Assembly (NCBI GenBank): GCA_034696485.1
Contig: JAQIWT010001314.1
Coordinates: 1 to 11,377, forward strand
DNA from: Isohypsibius dastychi
Taxonomy: Eukaryota > Tardigrada > Eutardigrada > Parachela > Isohypsibiidae
Direction: 5' to 3'
DNA: 11,377 nt
Shown here: positions 1 through 9,000 of the stretch, one piece after another
Position numbering within the stretch: the first letter of the stretch is position 1
How the letters are laid out: each line of letters starts with the position of its first letter
Made by a program: the position numbers and the translations under genes
The notes under the pieces: model-generated
Told to the model about the DNA's origin: nothing
Database searches by the model: none
What the model saw: only the letters and a program-made list of their open reading frames with translations

Positions 1-3000
1 CAACGAAATGGACTCCGATTTTTCACTGACGTCTTCTTCCACAAGCCCAGTTTGAGCAAAAACTTCTTCTGGTTTCGGGTTTTTCAAAACCGCGGATTCT
101 TCTTGAGTGCTGTCCTCATCTTTCGGCTTGACCACCGGTTTGCGACCAAATGTCGTGGGAACGTCTTCAGTTGTTTCTTCTTGCTCAACCAATGCTGGCT
201 GTTCCGGAACATCTTCGACAGTTGTGATCGGCACCAGCTCCGGTTGGGTTGGTTTTTCAAGCAATTCACTTTCTTCAAGAGCTGGAATTGCTTCGGTCAC
301 TGGTTGGCTCTTCTTAACCGATGTAGATTCTGTCAGTTGCTTCGTTTCTTCGACGTCCTCGGTTTCCAACGTTTCAAATGAACGTGACTTCAACTCGTTA
401 TCGCTGACGACATCTTCGACTGTAGTGTAGGTTTCTTCGGTAGCATCAAGCTGACTTGTCTCCGGGTGTGTTTTCTCCTCGACCACCTCATTGACAGTTT
501 CCTCGCTGGTCTTGGTTTCTTTAGTCTTTCCCGCTTTTGTCATCTTAACCGAAGTTTCAGCTTGCTCAGGACTTTGGTCTTTGGGAGACGGTTTCTTCTT
601 GCGTGAAATCGAGATTGACTCTGATTTCTCGCTCGACTCCTCTTCGATCTCAGCAGCAGGCTGGAGGGTCAACTCTGCTTCGGTTTCTTCAGTTTCTTGC
701 ACATGGCTTTTGGTTGGTTTACGCAGGATTGCAGCCAAAGTTTCTTCTTCCACAATTTCTGGCGCCTTCTTTTTCGGGCGGAGAGAAAGTGATTCGGAAC
801 GGTCCTCAGTATCCTCTGGTGTTTCCATTACCTCAGTCTGCTCAGTGGTTTCAGGCACCGATGATGGCTTCTTAAAGGTTGCCGCTGTGGTCTCCTCTTC
901 TTCTTGCATTTCTTGTTCAGGTTTTTTAGCTGGTTTGAATGACACACTTTCTGACGTTTCATCGGTTTCTTCAACTTCTTCCGTGTCGACCGGTTTCTCG
1001 AGGTTGAGTTCCGCGGCAACGCTGCTTTCTTCTGGTTTTTGCTCTGGTTTGCGGAAAGTAAATGCTGGCTTCTCTTCTCCGGCCACAGTTTCTTTTGGTC
1101 GGGCTATCACCTGAACGACTTCATCAGCTGGTAATTGAGGCTGAACGGACTCAGCCTGTTCCGGCACCTCGGATGGTACTTCCACTGACGTTGGAGCCTC
1201 GGATACGGCTCTTTCCGAGGCGTTGGCAGTCTCAGGGACTTGCTCAATTGCTCCGGTTTTCTCGGACAGTTTTTCTTCCATCAGAGTCTGTGCAACGTTG
1301 GTGGGAACACTTTCTGTTTCTTTAACAAGGTCGTGATCTGGTGCCACGGACTCGCCCAAGGTTTTCTTGGGACGCTCGGCTGGTGCCTCTTCGGTAGAAC
1401 TAAAGATGTCTTGTTGTTCCATGGTGGGAGCAAATGATTCCGGGTATTGTATATCTAGCTGAATAGAGTCATCCTCCGGAAAATCGAGAATCTCCTCCGA
1501 CATAGAAATGTCTTCCGTGTCGTACTTTGACTCCGACATCGAAAAGACTCGGTTGTCTTCAATGATCACTGGTGTCTCCTCGATTCGCACTCTACGACGA
1601 GTGAAGCGTTCTTGCTCTTCCAAGTCCTGGACCAGAGTTGACTGAGAGGCCTTCCGGATTTCTTCCGCAACGGAATGGTCCCAGATGTTATCTTCGATTT
1701 CTGCAAGACTGTCTTCCTCTTCTCTTTCCAAATCCTGAGTGTCTTCGTCTTCCTCTTCGTGCACATTTGACTCAACGTCAGCACTGGTGGATTCACGCAA
1801 GCGTTTCACGGTCAAATGGGCCTCTTGTTCTTCGGCTGTCGTATCAGGTGCTTCAGAGACCTTTTTGGCGATAGAAATGCTTGCCTCCTCTTCTGGGGCT
1901 GACTCTGCGACAACTGGTACTTTTGTAGGCATGGCGAAAACCGCTTCCGCTGGAATTTCTTCTGATGGTTTCTCTGGCTTGACTTTGAAAACAGCTTCAG
2001 ACTCACTCGATTCTGTGGCCTCCGGCTTTTCTGGTTTAAGCTTGAAACTGGCTTCTGGCGTCTCCTCTGCCTCAGGTTTCTTTGGTCTCGCTCTTCGAAC
2101 CATCAGTTCAGATTCAGTTTCGGCAGGTAGTACGTCAGCTTTTTCAGGCTTGACTATTCTGACAGATTCTTCCTCCTCGACTGTATCCACTTCGGTTGCC
2201 GTAAATTCAGCTTCTTCTGGTTTCGAAGGAAGGCTGACGACCGACTCCTCGACCGGCTGAGTATCAGACGTTCGTTTATACTTGAATGTCTCGAATTCCT
2301 CCTGCGCAACAACTGTGGCATCACTTCCAGTTTCAGAAGTTTCATATTCGATTTCTTCATGAGGCTGTGCCTTGGTGACACTGACGTCTTCTTCTGGCTT
2401 AGGTCCAACAACTGACTGAGGTAGTTCTTCCTCTTCCACTACATTAGCATGTTCGTCGATATCCGTGGTTGGGCCTTGATCCTCGCTTATTTCTGTTGCC
2501 GGAATATCGAGGTACTCTCGCTCCACTGCAAGGTCTTGTGGCCGCTTCGGCTTGCGTGTGGTTGTTCCGAGCAGCTCTGGCTGAGTTGGTTTTGCTTCAT
2601 CCAGAAGTTCGCTCTCTTCTTCGAGCTGAGTTGCAGTTTCCTGTTCGTGGACGATTGCTGATTCTTCGGTTGACTCAACCAGTTGACTGGACTCTTTAGC
2701 CTCCGTCGTCTCGGTCACAGTATTTTCCATGGGTGCAGCCTGGACGGTCTGGCTGGTCTCGGTTTTCTCCAGAGCACCCTCTATTTCCCTCGTTTCTGGA
2801 AGTTCTTCCATCGTTTCACTCACCACAGTATCAGTCTGCTGTTCAGGAGCAATTTTTTCTTTCTTGGGAAAGCTGATTTCTGTGGAGATTTCTTCGGTTT
2901 CTTGCTCAGTGGTCAGTTTCTTGGTTCTAGCTTTTTTGGTCCAGAAAGACTCGCTGTCCGAGCTCTCTTCCACGTCTTCCTCCTTTTCGGCTTCCTGAAG

Positions 3001-6000
3001 CGATATCGTTACATCAGTGTCTTCAGAGACCTCGCGTTTCGGGTGGAGAATCGACACGCTCGCAACCTCTTCATCTTCTTCTTCTGTTCGCTTCGGTCGT
3101 ATCGAAATGCCAACGCTCTCTTCTTCTTGTGCTGGCTGTTTAAACGAGGCTGAAGTAGCCGTCTCCTCCAAGTCATCTGTTGATGAAGGCTGCGGTCGTT
3201 TCCGAGTGAAAGTCGTAGCTTCGCTAGTTTCCTCCTCCGTTTCGATTGGTTTGGGCAGTTGAACTTCGACAACTTCAGGCTGTTGTTCTCTGGGTCGCAG
3301 AACAGTCACATCTGAGGTTTCTGCCGATGGCAAAGTTTGCTCTTCTGGTGCTTGGATGATTTCTACATCGGTAGCATGTGGAACAGCTGTCTCTGACACG
3401 TCTGTATTCTCTTCAGGCCGCTGTTCTTCTGGTGCTTGATAGTCGACAGTCTCCGCAGTGCTGATGTCCATGTCTTCTACTTGTCTGGGAGCCAAAGACT
3501 CTGTTGGTGCTACCTTTGTTGCTGAAGCAAGTGGCGCTGAATCTTTTTCAGTTATACGTTCCACTTCTTGTTCCGGAACCATCAAAGTCTGCGGGATCTC
3601 AGAATGCTCCACAACCTCCGAGACTGTTTCCCTGTCAGCTGGTTTTTCTTTCTCCGGAATTCGTTCTTCTTCCAAAACTTCAGTCACCTCCACAACCTCC
3701 GAGACCATTTCTGTTTCAGTTAGAATTTCTTTCTCAATAATCTTTTCTTCTTCCAAAACTTCACTCATTTCTTCGGCCGGCTGTTCAGTGGGAATATTTT
3801 TCAGACGTTCGATTCTTTCCGAAGCAATCGAGATTTCCACATCAGTATCCACAGATTCCTCTGTCACAGACTCTCTCAGCGAAAGCTCAGCTTCCTGTGA
3901 TTCGACTTGTTCATCTACTTTGCGTTTGGTCTTGAAGACGGCGGCTTCAGTCGTTTTTTCTTCCGTCTTGGTCGGACGTTTTGGAATGACGGCTTGTTCG
4001 GTTACTTCAGTTTCCTCCTCCGTCAGCGATATAGTTACATCTTCCGTTTCTGGTTGCTCTTCATGTCGCATGGAAATGGTTTCCGACTGAGTCTCTTCCA
4101 GTTCTGGCTGTTCTTCTTTCTCTGATGGACGCGACATCTGGAAATCCGAGACCGTGTCCACTTCTGTAACAGTTGTCTCGCTGGACTCTTCGGTCACAGC
4201 TGGGTTGGTGACCTTTAGTTCAACAGCCGTTGTTTCTTCTTCCGGCTTGATACTCGGTCGTTTCCTGAACTGGAACCGTTCTGTCAAGGTATCCTCCCTC
4301 ACTGTGGTCTGCTCTGGCTGGACTGATTCCGTGATTTGTTCAGGAACCTGTTCGCCCACAGTCGTCACCTCGGTGACTGTGACTTGATTCTCCTCGCTCA
4401 CTTCAGTGACAGATTCAGACGTCTCCTGTTTCAATGCTTCCGATGTCGCTTCCTCAGCAGGGATTTCCAGCTCCTGGACCATAGCTGCCTCTTGCGGTGT
4501 TTCCTGTCTGCTCACGGATTCCGTGAGTTCCTCAACCTCCACTAGATCTATTTCTTCGGTTGGGACATCGACAACTTCAGTAGTTTCTTCTTCGACAACT
4601 TTAACTTCCAATGGAACAATAACTTCGGCGACATCTTCAATCGGGAACTCTTTATCGGCGATCTTGCGAAGAGGCAATGAAGCTGACTCAGTCTCAGTCT
4701 CTGGCTGGATTTTTGGCTTCGGGACGAGGTAGAACTCGTTGATCTGTTCCTCTGGTTTGGATGGCTGAAGTATCACTTCTTCTTGTAGTGTATCTTTAGG
4801 AGCTGGCTTCAAAACAACTGCAGTTGTTTCTTCTTCTTCTTTCACAGGTGTCCTCCAGAATGTTGCTTCTTCGGGGATATCAGAAGGTTTTTCGACTTGT
4901 TCTGACTCTAAGCCGGTCATTTCGGTTGCTTCAGCTCTTTGAGTTGGTATCTCTTCTCTATCAACTGGCACTTGCGGAGCGGGCGTCTCCGGAATGAGCT
5001 CTTCAACCGTGGTTTGCTCGACCGAAACTGATTTTTGTTCCGCCTGTGTGATCCTCACCGGTTGATAACTTTCACTTGGTGCTTCTTCAACCGCCATTAT
5101 GGATTCTGGTGTGACGCCAGTTACAACGGTCTCAGGCAAGATTTCCGTCGTCTCTTCTTCGGATGTTTCTTCTGGCTGAGGCAGGTCCATAGCTTCTGGA
5201 TGAGATTCTTCCGGTTTCTTGGTCAAACTCAAGCTTTCGCTGGTGTCAATCACTTCTTCCTTTACCGCTCTTTCTCGATGAAGTCTGATATCCGTACTCG
5301 TTTCTTCGGTCTCGGTCTTCTCTGAAGTGATTTTCGGCAGGACTATTTCGCTCGCGGTTTCTTCCACAGTGGCAGGTTTTGGACGTGTAAATGCAAAAGA
5401 CTCCTCTGGGGTTTCTTCAGGCACCATCTCTCCGGTAAATTCCACTTCCTCTTGCGTTGTTGGTCTCAAAACTGTCTCAGATATTCCGGTCTCTTCAGGT
5501 GCACTTGGTTTTCGTCGGCTCGGAATTGAGAAAAGCTTTTCTTCAACAGCATCTTCGACGACTGTGTCTTCCGTTGTTGTCACCTCAGTTTCCGGAGCGC
5601 TGACAGACTCGATCACCTCCACCATTTCGGTGACCTTAGTTTCTTCCATTAGGGGCTCTTCTCTTTCAGCCACAGTGACTGTTTCGAACATCTCAGTTGA
5701 CGCGCTAGTGCTTTCCGGTTGAGCTTCCACAACTGATTCCTGTACTGTCACGCTGTCCTCCACCTCCGGTTGCACTGATGTTGTGTCTTCGGAAACCACT
5801 GTCTCTTCTATTCGTTCTGATTGGGAAATTCGTTGGCTTGTCTCTGGCTGAGTCTCGGTGATGGTTGGCAGCAGTTCGGATCTGTCTTCAACTGACTCGT
5901 TGGCACTGTCCTCCAGCACTCGCTCAACAGGCATAGGGGTAGTTGAATCTTCTGCAACGCGGCTCTGCTCCGTGATGGACTCTTCAAGTGGGATGTCTTC

Positions 6001-9000
6001 ACGCTTCGTGGTCGCCAAACTCACAGTCGTCGAAGCTTCCTCCTCAACAGGTAGGGATTCGCTTACAGAAACCTCTTCGTATAGCTCCTCAGTAGGTCCA
6101 CTTTTCCGTAGTGAGAACTCTTCAGCTGTGATGCTATCTTCCACCTTTACTTTGGGTTTCTTCTTGAAGGAGATCTGATCTTCCACTTCCTCTTCAGGTT
6201 TCTCTTCTTCGTGCTGCTCAACTGTTGTGACCACTGTTTCAGTCACCTGCTCAACAGTTTTCAAGGGGGTTCCAAAGGCCATTTCTTCCGAAATCTCTTC
6301 AACCGGGTAGTCCTCCGCAGCAGGGGGTACGTGGAGCTGTTCAGTTTCTGTTTCTTCCGTTTCTGGCTGAACGGTCACCGTCTCTTCCGAGGGTATTTCT
6401 GCAGGGAGTTCAGTTACATCAGTTTCTTCCATTGTGGTTTCCTGCTTCGACTTTGGTTTTGGTTGGAAAACTGTCGATTCCTCAGCCTCCTCAACAACTT
6501 CTTCTTCGATGTTAAAGGTCAGGGATGGTTGAGGTACTTCGAATTCCGTTTCGGTAGATGGTTGTGCTGGTTTTACTTTGAATGAAACTTTCTCTTCTTC
6601 CGTTGATTCCTCTGGCACGACTTCTTCCGGGATTGGCGCGGAAATAGTCTCTTCTTGGTATTCGGGCAACTGTGTGCTCTCGAATTCTGGCTGTAGCAGC
6701 GGAGCACTGGTTGTGACATCAGCAATCTCAGATGGCTTTTCTTCGGTTTCAAAGGTCTCAACAGTTGAGAGCTCTTCTGTTACATCCTCTTCCGCTTTTA
6801 TCAAATCAGGACGTCGACCGACAACCGGTATTTCGATTGTTTCTTGGACAAAGACATCAGCTTCAGAAGGCAGTGTTTGTACGAGTTCCTCGACAGTAGT
6901 GGAAGTTATGGCCTGCTCGGTCGTTATAACATCCTCGGGAACATCTTGAACTTCTTCGTGCGTCGCAACTGACACAGCTTCAGGAACCTCAACGGCAGCT
7001 GATTCTGACACTGCAACTGACGTCCGCCTCGTAACGGTTTCCACATCAGCGTGATCTTCCTCCGTAGTGTCGTTAACAATGTCAATGACTTCGGCTGGCG
7101 AAGTGCTTTCTTCTTCTGGTCGCGCGATATCGATCTGAATTGTTTCCACTTGTTCAATTTCTTCGGTGGATTTCTTCTTCAGCTGAACAACCTCTTCGTG
7201 ATCTTCCACAATATCCGAAGCTTTTCTTTGTCGGCGAATATTGATGTTCGTGACCTCAGTTTCTTCCTCAGTTTTTTCAAGTTCACGTGGAATCAAAACA
7301 ACTTCAGCTTCTTCAGGTACTTCTTCCGGTAGATTAACGAAAGTCTCCGTTTCAACTGAAGGAACCAAGCTGGGTTTGCGGATGTTCAGCTCAGATGAAA
7401 CAGTTTCTTCCTGCTCAATCTTCGGCTTCCTCCGGAACACCGCTTCCGATGATGTCTCTTCTATTTCTTCCACCTCTGCTGACGTTTCTTGCGGTGTGGT
7501 TCCAGCTGGGTGTAAGTCCTCAACAGTGGTTTCGGTGATGTGACTCTCCTCTTCGATGGTTTCAGGTACCACGGAATCTTCAGCTTCTGGTACTTCTAGC
7601 TTTTTTTCCGGAGCATTCACTACGGTGCTAACTGAAGTTGATTCAACCTCCTCAGGCCTTGCTTCGAATAATGGTGTCACTTCTGCCACAACGGCCACCT
7701 CGGTTGTTTGCTGTTCGGCTTCACGAGCGACAACGTCTTCCGTGAGATGGATGTCTTCGATTGCTTTCGTAGGAACCTTGACTGTTGTAGATGACAGTAA
7801 TTCTGGCTTCTCGTTGGCCAACGATTCAAGCGGGCTGGCCTCCGGCACATCAGTGACCAATGCTTGCTCTGACATATTTGTGTTGACATCCAGCGGTGTG
7901 AGACTGATGTGTTCGGGTTGGTCGGAGGAGACTGTTGACTGGTGCTCTGGCAACTCTTCCACGACACTTGTTTCTTCCGTTACGGTCTCGATGATTTCTT
8001 CCTCTTGAATAACTGGTTGCTCGACGAAGATCTCTACTGAGTCATCTACAACCGGTCGTTTGGTTGGTTTGAAAACGAGTTCATGATCCTCCTCTGATTT
8101 TTCATCCGGCTGTGAGAGCGTAAAAATCTCATCGGTACGTCGAACCGATAAAACAACATCGGACTCTTCCTCCATCTTAGGTTTTCGGCGAACGACGGTT
8201 TGTTCTTCCGTAGTGTCTTCAGATGCAGCTTCACTAGCTTGGACCACCTCAGTCGTATCAAAGGTATCAGTCGTCTCTGAAGTCGATGTAACGAGCGGAA
8301 ACTCATGTTCCACGTTCTCTGTGGCGCTCTCCAAATTAGAAACAACTGATATTTCTTCCACTGTAGTCTTCAGCTCCTGGACTTCTGCTGGCAATGCAGT
8401 GTCCACCTTTTCAGGCTTTTCAGTGGGAACAGCTGTGTTAACTGAAGCAACTGGTAGTGATGGGAGCTCGCTGATTTCGGCTCGGTCGGTGGATGTTTCA
8501 GTCGGCACTGCATCGATGACTTCGGAAACACCAACAATCTCAGTTTCCTCTGTGCTCTTCTTAGGTGTTTCCACAATCACTTCTTTAGTTTCTACTGGAA
8601 TTTCTTTAACAGGTTGGACGGCCGCCACGAACGAAGTGCTCTCTTCGGAAGCTTCGTTTTCGCGAGCTGGCTGAAGAGTGACCTCGTTGACCTCTTCTGT
8701 GGTTTCGACAACCCTGGGTCTCCTGATGGTTGTCTCTTCCAGCGTGGTTTCTTTTTCTAGATGCTCGATAACCTGTTCTTTATCTGTACTTTCTTCCAAA
8801 TTCAGCTCGGTTACTTCAGGAATGCTACGTTCAGACTGCGTGACAACATCCATTTCGAATGTCGGAACGGTTTCTGAAACTGTCGGCTGGGCAAGCTCGG
8901 TAGCCGGTACTATGTTGGCATTCTCAGAGGAAAACGGCTGGACATCTTGGAATGGAGTCATCTCCATTTGTGTTGTATCCGTGACTTCTGTCTCGGTTCT

